A stretch of DNA of 64,000 bases from Deinandra increscens subsp. villosa. Taxonomy: Eukaryota > Streptophyta > Magnoliopsida > Asterales > Asteraceae. The stretch lies in contig JBCNJP010000025.1 in NCBI GenBank assembly GCA_039602395.1, positions 56,332,555 through 56,396,554 of the forward strand, in the 5' to 3' direction. This document shows, piece after piece, positions 1 through 10,174 of the stretch. Positions within the stretch are counted from its first letter, which is position 1. Every line of letters starts with the position of its first letter. Under the pieces are notes generated by a model. That model was not told the origin of the DNA, ran no database searches, and was given only the letters and a program-made list of their open reading frames with translations. A program made the position numbers and the translations under genes.

Positions 1-347
1 AGTTTAAAGAATTAAAGGATTTCACATCTGGTTAAAGGAAAAGTTATGAACTTAAAAAGAAAGCTTATGGTTATCTTACCATGGCATTATCTAAAGAATT
101 GTTGTATCAATTCAGCACATGCAAAAAGTCTAAACTGTTATGGGATGCTTTATCCGCAAGATGTGAAGGGAATGATCAGACAAAAAGAGCAGACAAAAAG
201 TGTTGAACAAAGAATTTGGCAACTTTCAGCATAATGATAAAGAAAATGTCACTGTTCTTTTATCCAGGTTCTCACATCTAATCAGTGATTTAAAAGTGGT
301 TGGTATAGAAAAGAAAAAGGAAGAATTGAAAGAAAAATTGTTGGAGG
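1..347 (+). pseudogene. Copia-type gag fragment (UBN2 region), second copy of the gag-only element family
   Basis: This stretch is nearly identical to 16873-17221 inside the gag-only element further right, so it belongs to the same retroelement family. It encodes the middle of a Copia-type gag (UBN2-like), readable in pieces such as LNKEFGNFQHNDKEN and SRFSHLISDLKVVGIEKK. It has an in-frame TAA after the codons for FTSG, at the same place as the other copy, and a further frame break near residue RADKK. Unlike the 17-kb copy it keeps an extra T near 150, so the frame WDALSARCEGN is preserved here. It stops abruptly at 347, where an LTR begins. The left part lies outside the window. Confidence 0.8.
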
Positions 348-739
348 TGTTGGTCCGAGATCAAACCGTCAACACGATATGTAATCACAAATGAGTGCGG
401 AAACCTCAAATGTGATTGATTCAAGAAACAAGTAGAAGAAATAGACACAACCAAAGAGAAAGATTGAATCTTGAATGAATAACTCTACTTGTGAAGCTGA
501 TCGTAAACAGGATATAACACAGAAATCGTAAACTGGAAATTTGTATTGAAAAGCTTGGCAAAAACATAAACAAGTGAGGCTTATATAGAACCTCATACAA
601 GCCCTAATGTAAATCGTAAACAAGCAATCAGCCCACATGGCCCAATAGTAAACAATAATAAGCCCACAAACTAATAAGCCCAAAACAATAAACTAGCCCA
701 CTAACTAATGTTCATGCCTTAATTAAATATAGCCCAACA
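348..739 (-). mobile_element. 3' LTR of an LTR retrotransposon (minus strand)
   Basis: Read on the minus strand, this 392-bp block starts TGTTGGGC and ends GACCAACA, so it has the TG...CA ends and short inverted repeats of an LTR. Directly upstream on that strand is a purine tract CCTAGGGGAAGAT (740-752), a typical polypurine tract. A TATA box (TATATAAG) lies at 580-587. The LTR interrupts the gag fragment at 347/348; the expected 5-bp duplication would be GGAGG (343-347), but the other end of the element is not visible. It belongs with the accessory ORF at 771-3349. Confidence 0.75.
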
Positions 740-752
740 ATCTTCCCCTAGG
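740..752 (-). other. polypurine tract of the LTR element
   Basis: CCTAGGGGAAGAT on the minus strand abuts the LTR start TGTTGGGC. In LTR retrotransposons this purine tract primes plus-strand DNA synthesis. It lies 18 bases after the stop codon of the accessory ORF. Confidence 0.7.
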
Positions 753-770
753 CATGAACCATTAGACCTT

Positions 771-3349
771 TTACGGCAGCAGCAGATCGAATCTGAATGT
801 ATTCTGAGCGTTGTTCGACCACCATCCGTTCTCCACGATCCGATTCGCCGTTCCATGAAAGATCCCCACCCTTATAGCATTCTCCATGTCGTTCTCATCC
901 CCGAGAATAGGTTGGGAGGCGAGGAGCTTTATATCTCTTTCTCCAAATCTAAGCAAATCGACCGGATCATAGAACCGGAATTGCCTCATCTTTTTGCAGA
1001 GCACCACCACCTCATGTGTCGTTGGATCATAACACCAGCAGTCAAAGTTTTTGACCAAGGTACCATCTTCAATCTCGTCCAACATATTGATAACTCTTGT
1101 GCGTTTGGTGGGTGGTCTCCTTGCTTCACCAATTGGCTCTCCAGTCACTGGGTCAGTTTCAGTCTGGACCCATCTTACTTGCTTTAGCTCAAAATTTTCA
1201 AAGTTATCTTCTTGATGGCTCAGCAGATTGTTTCTAATAAGGTCTCCGTCAGGGCTGTTCCATCTGTTTATGTAGGGAGCTCGAAGCAGATTTCTAATCT
1301 CAGGCTCAGTCCAAGAATGGAATTGTGCACGAGTTCTATAATATTCGACTGGACTATAGCCTTCACGGATCACAGCAAATAATTTCTTCTCGGTGTCATA
1401 ATGCCAGCACAAGATGGGTTCACAACTCCCCTTTTTGTCTATAGAGCTTTTACCAAGATCAAGAGCATATTTGTGGGGGCTGGTCCTTGAAAGAATTCTC
1501 GGAACCAATTGTCGTGACCTTCAGGAGCTTTGGAGATGACTCTTCCTCCTCTGGCATAATCAGACATCTCAATATTTTCATCTCCATCGTCTTCATTCAT
1601 TGCATCAGCACCTTGCACACCCTGTGATGAACTTTGTTCAGGGGCACCTGAAGATTTTGATTCCACGACACTTTTCAAGTCAGTAAACTTCTTCTTAAGG
1701 TCCATCAAAGTCTCATAGAGCCACTTCATTCTATTTTTATCCGCCACCTCCTTTTCTCTCATCCTTCTGTTCTCATCCTTAAGTGCCTTTATCTCATTTT
1801 CTCTGAATCTATTCTGAGAGATCAAAAAGTTGATATGAGGATCAGTGCTTATCCTCAAATCAATCGGAAGTTCAGCAGATTGGAAGGGCCTGAAGCTAGG
1901 AATAGCTGTTGGCTGACTTATCACAGGAGCAGCGCTCACTCTCACTGGGCTTGGTACAGCGAATGAATGATCAACCTCTATAAATTGTCCTTCTTCCCGA
2001 ACTGGGCTACGTTCGGATAGAAGTGGAGTTTCAGTCTGAGCAGGAGCAGGTTGATCTTGAACATTTTCAGCAGCTGTTTCTTCTTGAGCACTGGGACCCT
2101 CAGAACTGGGCCCTGCTGGTTGTACTATCATTAAGCTTGAGCTTGTCTTTGTAAGCTTGAATCTTATGCTTCTTGGATCTGACCTCTTTCTTGGAGAAGG
2201 TTCACGTGCAGGAATTGGTTCTTCAAGAACATCCTCAACATTCAGATTCAGCTCAGGAGGGGTTGTATCACTGCCTGATGATCCGATCATGTCATCCCTT
2301 GACCTTTTAAGGTTAAGGGGCCCCAAATTCCCATAGATATCATCATCAGTAATCTCCTGACCAGCAAGTATATCATCCATTACATTCTCTTTATCGGAGG
2401 GTATTATTACATCTTCTTCTTTCACATTAACAGCCGGAGTTGCTGTTATGTCTTGTTCTTCAGCAACGGATGCATTAACATTAGGCACATCAGCTTCGGG
2501 TTCATCCTCATCAAACTCTTGTTCCCTTGCCACATCGGGAAACGCACCCCTCTTTACCCATTCAAGTCTTCCTTGAAAGCTGTTTTTACCCTTTCTATCC
2601 TGGGTTTGAAGACCAAAAACCCCACAATCCATCACTTTTATGTCCAACTTTTCTATCCTTTCTTCAATCATCGGGTATTTCTTCATGACCACCATTTGCA
2701 CAAACCTTGGTGTCATCAGGAACTGTTCTCTGGCACTCAGATCAGCATTGCCTACCCAGTCAGACAGCATCATCTTCGAGAAGTTGAAATCCCAATCTAA
2801 GGCCAATGCGATGAAAGCAGTTCCATGAAGTTGATTCAGCTGATCAAAGCTAGTTCTCTTGCCTAGAAATGACTTCTGCATATAATGTGCCAGGCACCTC
2901 CAATAATGAGGCAGTAGCTTCTTGAAGATAGGCGGAAACTTCCCCTCATACCCCATAGATTGAGCACCCGCTAGAACAACTTCCTTCGGATACTTGATTG
3001 GATCAGAGGCTTTATCAGTGATGTTCAGCCCTTTTCTGATATCATCTTCTTCAATCACTACTTGTCTGTTCTGAACAGTTGCGGTAATACTTGTCTTGTC
3101 AGCATTTGCTCTTGCTGTACCCCAGAACTCCCTCACTAGCATCTCATCAATAAGCACATTCGTCCTCAGGGCATGGTTTATTTTGCAAGTATTCATCCCA
3201 GCCACCAGAGAATAAAATAGTTCCATATGCTTCTCTGGCGGGTCTTCAAGATACGCTGGGATGCAGTGATCCTGTTCAAACTTTATCTCTTCGTCTAGCA
3301 TCTCTTCTGCCATCTGAGAAAACGAGACAAATGCACCAGACTTGTTCAT
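771..3349 (-). pseudogene. accessory ORF (aORF) of an LTR retrotransposon, one frameshift
   Basis: Two overlapping minus-strand frames (1439-3349, 636 codons; 771-1508, 245 codons) form one protein broken by a single frameshift between about 1440 and 1508. The N-terminal 230 residues include DHCIPAYLEDPPEKH, HALRTNVLIDEMLVREFW and DWDFNFSKMM. I recognise this layout as the extra ORF found downstream of pol in Asteraceae Copia-type elements and often annotated as a hypothetical or transposon protein. The middle is acidic and proline/serine-rich; a coiled coil (about residues 520-570, ENEIKALKDENRRMREKE) follows. The C-terminal part has two modules of the form W-x-YD...V. The stop lies just before the polypurine tract, so this is the last gene of the element. 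A start could also be created by splicing before MAEEMLDEEI. The biochemical function is unknown. Confidence 0.7.
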
Positions 3350-3404
3350 TAAAGAGCAATTATGTTTGTCAACATCTTCTTGAAGTTCAATTGAATATCA
3401 CGTT

Positions 3405-3904
3405 NNNNNNNNNNNNNNNNNNNNNNNNNNNNNNNNNNNNNNNNNNNNNNNNNNNNNNNNNNNNNNNNNNNNNNNNNNNNNNNNNNNNNNNNNNNNNNNN
3501 NNNNNNNNNNNNNNNNNNNNNNNNNNNNNNNNNNNNNNNNNNNNNNNNNNNNNNNNNNNNNNNNNNNNNNNNNNNNNNNNNNNNNNNNNNNNNNNNNNNN
3601 NNNNNNNNNNNNNNNNNNNNNNNNNNNNNNNNNNNNNNNNNNNNNNNNNNNNNNNNNNNNNNNNNNNNNNNNNNNNNNNNNNNNNNNNNNNNNNNNNNNN
3701 NNNNNNNNNNNNNNNNNNNNNNNNNNNNNNNNNNNNNNNNNNNNNNNNNNNNNNNNNNNNNNNNNNNNNNNNNNNNNNNNNNNNNNNNNNNNNNNNNNNN
3801 NNNNNNNNNNNNNNNNNNNNNNNNNNNNNNNNNNNNNNNNNNNNNNNNNNNNNNNNNNNNNNNNNNNNNNNNNNNNNNNNNNNNNNNNNNNNNNNNNNNN
3901 NNNN
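3405..3904. other. assembly gap (500 N)
   Basis: Exactly 500 N, so a scaffolding placeholder of unknown true size. It interrupts the retroelement whose 3' end is at 348-3349; its pol and 5' LTR may lie in the missing sequence. Confidence 0.98.
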
Positions 3905-4300
3905 TCTGATTTAATTTACTCGGTAATTGTTTAATAATTATTTATTGTAAATAATTATTTCTAAAAAAAAAAAAAAAAATTGCTATTACCGAGACCCGAA
4001 TGCCACTGTCGTAACCCAACATATTATACGTGTTTGAGTCACTTCTTTAGAATTTGATGATTTAGCCGTTGTCTGATCATAAGTTAAAGAATCTTGACTC
4101 TCTTTAGGAATAGATAAAGAGTTCAATTCGGACTGAAAGTCTATAGCTTTCTGTTTTGTGATAGCTTTCTTGATCTATATTCCCTTTGTCTTTTGGCCTT
4201 TGTCGTTTCAGAATAGGTAATGTGAAATCCGATGATTTATTATTAAATTTTAGAAGATTTCCCTTGAAATTACCTGTTTATTTTGGCCTTTAGAGACAGT
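3905..4300. other. non-coding stretch right of the gap
   Basis: No open frame or recognisable RNA gene is visible. There is an A-rich run near 3961-3980. The sequence may belong to the upstream part of the LTR that ends at 4822, but I could not fix that LTR's left end. Confidence 0.4.
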
Positions 4301-4822
4301 TCCATTTTGATTAGGACAATAATCTCTATTTTGAGGCATAGGGTTCTTTTCGTAGTAAATGTAAGGGAATAATTTGTGGCTTGTGTATTAAATTATCCTT
4401 TGGCGGATTATTTTGAAAGCCTATGGGTTAGAATAGGTGAAAATTAGATGGGTTATGAGTATATTAGGTCATTGGGCCATTTTAGATGTGTTTAGGCTCA
4501 ATTAGAATGTGTTTAGGGGGAGTTTAGTGGGCCTGTTTAGTCAAATCCGAAAATTAGTGGGGATTTAGGGTTTTTAGGGTGACTTGTTCTTCAAGATGGA
4601 GAATCCCTATAAAAAGGAAACCCTCCCTACATTAATAGGTTGCCGATTTTGGTGTTTTTGTGAGAAGGTGTCCACGAAATTATCCCTAGAGAATTTCGAG
4701 ATTGTTGTTGCAACCAAGGTGATTAATCAAGTGTTATCTTCATTACGGTTTGTGTTTTCATCTTGATTCCATCGTTTTAATCGAGGTTAGATATCGTGTT
4801 AGCACCATTTTCGGGACTTACA
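4300..4822 (+). mobile_element. LTR (left boundary unresolved) with TATA box
   Basis: The right end GGGACTTACA is followed directly by a primer-binding site, so this is the 3' end of a 5'-type LTR in plus orientation. A TATA box (TATAAAAA, 4608-4615) follows a T/G-rich stretch. Transcription probably starts about 30 bases further right. No TG start could be assigned, so 4300 is only a working limit. The downstream retroelement body is not recognisable beyond about 5000, so this is a truncated element. Confidence 0.55.
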
Positions 4823-4824
4823 AT

Positions 4825-4836
4825 TGGTATCACTGC
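4825..4836 (+). other. primer-binding site
   Basis: TGGTATCACTGC matches the common plant retroelement site TGGTATCAGAGC (complement of initiator tRNA-Met 3' end) at 10 of 12 positions and lies two bases after the LTR end CA. Confidence 0.6.
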
Positions 4837-5563
4837 CAAGAAACACAAATTTCGAGGCTCTTGCGATATCCGTTTTAAGTTCTTGTGATCTAACACTTTG
4901 AGTTTTGTTGGTGATTTTTAGCTTTTAGCACACTCGGAAGTATTTTTGTAGGTTTGGACGCTAAACAGGAGTTCTTGTGGTGATATGCACAAGATGAAGA
5001 TGATTATCAAGAACTCAAGAACAATTAGCTTTTATACATTTTTTTTAGCTTGTTATATTTTTTAATCATTTCGTATAAAACATGTTATGTTTAAGGTTGA
5101 TTATAACAACTTCTTATAAATTAACAAAATATATTTGTCATTTTTTTGTTACATAATTTTGGTACATGTGTTCAGATAATTTACATATGTAATATGTTGT
5201 CAATAAAATGTTTAATAGCAATAACATTACATATGTAATATGTAGTCAGCAGAATGTTTAATAGTAGTAACATTTTCTACACATGTACAACTCTGTTTCT
5301 TCTATTGAAAAAGTAAGAAAGAGAAAGAAAGAAAAATTAGGATATAAGTAGTAACAATGGTGTCTTGGAAATTTAAAAAGTTAGAGAGAGAATGAAGATG
5401 CAAGATTACTATCTTGACCTTTTGCCATTTTCATGTATTAAAATAATTCGAAAATAAATTGATCAAAAAGTGAATTGATTTCAACCATCCATCTTCACGA
5501 TCAACGGCCCATATAGAGTTTTCGGGGTTTTCACAACTCAACAAGATTTTCAAAATATCAATT

Positions 5564-5566
<3 letters not shown>
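4837..5566. other. non-coding, AT-rich remnant
   Basis: No coding frame is supported. The first 150 bases look like retroelement leader; the remainder is AT-rich. A short repeat is visible: ACATATGTAATATGT occurs near 5182 and again near 5226, followed by GTCA(A/G)(T/C)A. Confidence 0.4.

Positions 5567-5609
<43 letters not shown>
5567..5609. repeat. (TA)n microsatellite
   Basis: About 43 bases of uninterrupted TA dinucleotides, immediately left of a Helitron-like terminus. Confidence 0.9.
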
Positions 5610-5612
<3 letters not shown>

Positions 5613-5613
<1 letters not shown>

Positions 5614-5650
5614 TAGTTTTTGATACCCATGCGACGCACGGGCGGTTTTA
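5613..5650 (-). mobile_element. Helitron-like 3' terminus
   Basis: On the minus strand the sequence reads hairpin CCCGTGCG-TCG-CATGGG, then TATCAAAAA, then CTAG followed by T. A GC-rich hairpin a short distance before CTRR, with insertion in front of a T, is the known 3' end of plant Helitrons. The element would extend rightward in this window, possibly to about 7.6 kb. I could not identify its TC 5' end and saw no Rep/helicase gene. Confidence 0.5.
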
Positions 5651-6029
5651 ATAAACGAATACAAAATTTAACATGTTATAAAAATGTAATTCGATAATTA
5701 GAATTAAAGAAAAAATTAACATTTGACAATATAAAAAGTTATAAATTTGAAAAAAAAAGTATTCATATCCTCATTTATTATGAATCAATTTCAATTAATT
5801 TCAGTTTTTAAATTAGGATATGAGATATGCATTTAATGTCAATTACTTTGTTAAAAAAATTAGTTAATGACTTTGTCAATTATTCAAACCAATTAAAAAA
5901 ATATACATAAGGCAAATCATTTGAGCGGGAAAATGAAAAAAAGATTGTTGTGGTGATGCCATGTGGCATTCAATCTTTTCATATATATATTATATAGATA
6001 TATATATATATACAGTAATCCCGGTCATC

Positions 6030-6950
6030 ATGCCGAAAGAATTCTGCATGACTCGATCATCTTTGGCTTCCTTTGCATGCATCTCCTCAACAACCCTAAG
6101 GACTGCATTCTTCGAAAGAAGAGGGGCTGAAGAAGAAGATGTCATTTTTTTCTTAAGCTTAACGATAGCAAATGACAGGGTAAATTTGAGATATTTGGGG
6201 TTTGCGTGTAAAAGTGCATGGTCACACCCCCAAATATATATACTAAAAATTGGAGGGAAAATTAAACATCACAGAAAAATAAAACATAAAGAAAAGAAAA
6301 TTTCACCTAAACCCTAGAAAAAATACACGAAAGACACGCAAAAATAACCTTGAATCCGTATTTGCATTAAAAATAAATTCACGTTTCAGCACTTATTACG
6401 CTTCACCTTCCCTGTCACAACTGTCCCATTAAAAACACTAATCAATAAGCGGTAGGTGCGGCATTTACTACTTTGGTGGAATCATCATCCATGTATAACT
6501 ACGTAGACACTCGATTGCATTTCACAAAATCATGCAACGACGACTTCTTCATCCACCAGACTTCAAATCACGTCACACATCAAAAACTCCCCACCTCACT
6601 GTCAACATGTCGTCATCTTCATCCAGCCTCCCAGACGCCGCCGATGTAGCCCTCAAGGAAAAGTTAAACTAGAAAGATCATGCTTGAGTTCAACAAAGAG
6701 ATTCTTATGATCGATGTTTTAAAGCAGAGTTCCGAGAGTTTCAAGGAAATGATGCTAGCCCAAGACGAGGTGACGCAAAAGCTGATAAGTCTGCCCAAGA
6801 GTTCAGTTCGAGACCTTGTCGTTTTGTTTGGTAGACAAGAACACAACTGATATCGAACAAATGCAAACAATTGCCATCATCCTCAAGGCTATCAATGCAT
6901 CTGTTCAATTGAAAATGACTTTTCTGACAATGATTGAGTAGAAAAATTCA
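6030..6950. pseudogene. coding-like remnants, unrecognised, possibly captured gene pieces
   Basis: Two short stretches look more like protein-coding DNA than their AT-rich surroundings. On the minus strand from 6145 down there is an ATG-started frame MTSSSSAPLLSKNAVLRVVE... of about 48 codons. On the plus strand at 6607 a frame starts MSSSSSSLPDAADVALKEKL and stops, after which another frame reads MLEFNKEILMIDVLKQ...SVRDLVVLFGRQ before a stop near 6850. I do not recognise either protein. Lying next to a Helitron-like terminus, they could be exons picked up by that element. This is inference; chance frames are not excluded. Confidence 0.3.
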
Positions 6951-7999
6951 TATGTTGTAAATGTGTTTTAATGGGGGTGTTTTATAAAGAATATTTTCAG
7001 TTGATTGCATAAATTTCTCTTTATCAATGAAAAATATAAATTTCTCTTTATCACTAAAAAAATCCCTCTATAACTACGCAAATATAAAATTTAATCACGC
7101 ATGTTAAAAAGCGTCTCTTATAATTACGCAACACAAAACAAAAAACGCAATTGCAAAAAATAGCAAAAACATATATCTTCTATAATTACGCAAAAATATA
7201 TTTAAAATCACGCATGCTTTTTGTTGTATTTCTTTTCAACAACACAACATGACAAAAAAATACGCAATGCCAAAATCAATAATTTGATAACAATAAAAAA
7301 TCAAAAAATGTAAATAAGAGAAAAATAGATTTTAATTAAGTAAAAGTAAACAATCTTACTTTAAAAAAATTACACGAAAACACGTTTAAACAAATAATAG
7401 CCTGTATTATAAAATAACGCAAAGAAATCGTGAACAAAATCACACTCCAAAAAAAATACGCAAAAATATACAGCCATATTTTCCTTTAAAGCGGAGGGAT
7501 CCACTCACGATACGCTGTGAATGCGGTGTTTGTGTAAAAGACACAAATGCCCCTTCGCTAAAAAGAATGATCAACCACATGTCGTTCTCTCCTTCATTCG
7601 CATGAAAAAAAAACCCTTTGTACCAGATCAATAATCATTCACCTATATATATGCATGTTTGTATATATATGTATCTATAATTCCTTATAATTCATATAAA
7701 GATCCTTAATGGGTTATTCGCTTATTTGAAAAGCATTTAAAATAGTTGCCAGTTTATGCGTATGTTGCCTTAATATTTTTAACAAGGACATGGACAACCC
7801 AAAAAATTTCTAATAACCTTTGCATAAAAAAGATCCAGAAACATTTATATTCAAACTCTTTATGTAAAATATCATACATGAACCGAACGGGTCTACGTAG
7901 AGATGCATATGAATGCAACATATATTTGTATTCTATCACACACTGTTAATTAAAATTCTTGCTTAAAATTCTTACTATTGAATAACGTAGAAGCCCTCA
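6951..7999. other. non-coding, AT-rich, with dispersed ACGCA motifs
   Basis: No gene is supported. Between 7070 and 7450 the phrase ATAATTACGCAA / TCACGCATG recurs at irregular spacing, suggesting the subterminal part of a non-autonomous element. The last 350 bases precede the stop codon of the receptor-like protein on the minus strand and should include its 3' UTR; I see no convincing AATAAA signal. Confidence 0.4.
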
Positions 8000-8000
8000 T

Positions 8001-10174
8001 TTATGAGTCAAAAGTAAAGTAATAACATGTATATATACATTCTCCAACCGAGTCGAACCATCTTTTACGCCAGTAAGGATTGACATAAAGAATCGCTGCA
8101 AATCCCAAGATGAACACAAACCATGTTGAACCCGAACTTCCATAGAATGATGCCATATCCACATGGTACCAATTATCATTGGTTTCATCTTCATGTAATG
8201 GATGGGTCGCAAATAATTTGGTGGTGCAGTTATTCTCTAATGGTGGTCCACAAAGAAGCGGATTTCCACTATAGCTCTCCTTGGTAAAGGTACTAAACTG
8301 CGCTTTCATGTCTGGGAGTCTACCTGATAGATTATTAAAAGAGACATTGAAGATAGCTAATGATTTCAGGTTAATCAGTTCCGATGGAAGATTGTCCGTC
8401 AAACAATTATATGAAAGGTCTAAACTCTCAACATTGACAAGATTAGAGAATTTCACAGGAATTCGTCCACTCAACTGGTTATGAGACAGGTTCAAAACCC
8501 GAATCTGGGTCAACGACCCTAGTTCTTCTGGAATGTCACCTGTTAGATTGTTAGATGATAGATCCAATCCTGACATGATATCAAGAATGCCACCCATGTA
8601 AGTTCGAGAGAGGCTTTTTGTTGTGAACAAAACTTCATCTTGTATTTCAAAGGTTTCGTCTTCGTCTTGCATTGTATACCATGTATCTAGAACATTTGTA
8701 GAGGACCTTCCCACGTAAGAATACATAACCCTACTAATCTGCATGAACGCTTGGTAACTTAGGCCTGTAATATTTTGTAGGCAGCTAGGTATTGAACCAG
8801 AGAGGAAGTTACTAGATAGATCAATGAAACTTGCATTAGTTAACTTGCATAACTCATTGGGAATAGAACCACTAAAGTTATTTTCTCTCAAAAGAAGAAT
8901 TCTTAAATTAGATAGTTCACCAAGAAATTTAGGAATATTTCCAGATAAGTAGTTGTTGCCTATGTCTAAGGTTAAAACTTCAGTCAAATTGCGAAAGGAA
9001 TTTGGTATTGGTCCCGTAAATCTGTTGGAACCCAAATGAAGATGTTCCAACCGTTCTAAATTAAAGCATGAGGGGATAGATCCTGAAAATTTATTTTCAG
9101 AGATATCAAGAAACCGAAATGATGCCTTTCCACAATGAAACGGGCCTTGCAGGCTATTATTTCTAACTACAAGTTCAGACAAGCTATCCATATCACTTAT
9201 CCAACCAGGGAGCAAACCAGTAAAATAGTTATTACTAATATCCAAAAGTGTTAAACCAAATATACTCTGCACGCTTCCAATTTTCCCGGTGAAAGAGTTG
9301 CTATCTAAGTGAAGCCTTTCAATGAAACCCAAGTTTAGATTTCCCGTAAGTATCTCACCATGAAAATTGTTATTTGATAGCTTTAGTTGAGTCAGACTAG
9401 GATGGTTTTTGAACAATCTAGTTGGTACTTCTCCGGTTAACTCATTATGAGATAAATCCAAAATTTCTAATGTGCTCAAATCACCAACAGAAGATGAGAT
9501 TACACTATGTACTGAGTTCCTTGATAAGTTCAAATAAATTATATATGGAATGAACTTTTGTATATCTTTAGAAATAGTACCTGTCATGTGATTTTCGGAC
9601 AAATCCAACTTTCTTATATTAGGATTCCTATAAGATGCGAAACAAAAGTTTCCTTCAAGTGAGTTATTTCTCAGGTTAAGGGTGTCCAGCATAGTGTTAT
9701 TTTTAATCAACCAATTTGGAAACCGTCCCTCCAAGGAGTTATGTGACATGTCTAGCTCGCTTAACTCATGTTGAAGAAATAGAAAACCAGGAACCACACT
9801 TTGGTTTGCCCCATTTATATTGCAATTTGAGAGGATAAGAACTTTCAACTGGAACATAGGAGTCCAACCTACAGGCTCTTCTGTTTCCACCACAAACTTG
9901 TCATTGTCACTAATGAATGCAACAACTTCAAGCTTTTTGTGACTTGAGAATGAGCTGAACGAGAATGAACCTTCAAATTTGTTATGCCTAAAATCAATGT
10001 ACTCAAGAGATGTGAGATTATCAATCACCGATGGTAGAAGTATTCCCCTGAATTGATTTGAAGAAATATCAAACTTCCTCAGAGATGATAGCATGTTGAA
10101 ACATTCAGGCAGATTTCCATCAAACATGTTGTGACTAAGATCGAGCTCACGCAAGTTTTCTAACTCACACAACC
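8001..10174 (-). CDS. RLP exon 9: most LRRs, island domain, membrane helix
   Basis: The open frame of 723 codons begins at a TTTGGCAG acceptor (10175-10176) with GLCELENLRELDLSHN. It holds about 20 LRRs with the plant extracellular consensus (LxxLxLxxNxLSGxIP). Around residues 475-530 the repeat is broken by an island rich in acidic residues (DTWYTMQDEDETFEIQDE), followed by LFTTKSLSRTYMGG and four more LRRs. Then come the cap GNPLLCGPPLENNC, an acidic stretch (HEDETNDNWYHVD), a helix of about 20 residues (STWFVFILGFAAILYV) and the tail NPYWRKRWFDSVGECIYTC. All of this is standard for RLPs. The frame is intact to the TAA-type stop at 8001. Confidence 0.93.

Noticed and set aside
3331..3909. 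Open frame through the first gap
   Set aside because: Almost entirely N; not evidence of coding.
8281..8484. Plus-strand 67-codon ORF
   Set aside because: Antisense to the LRRs of RLP exon 9.
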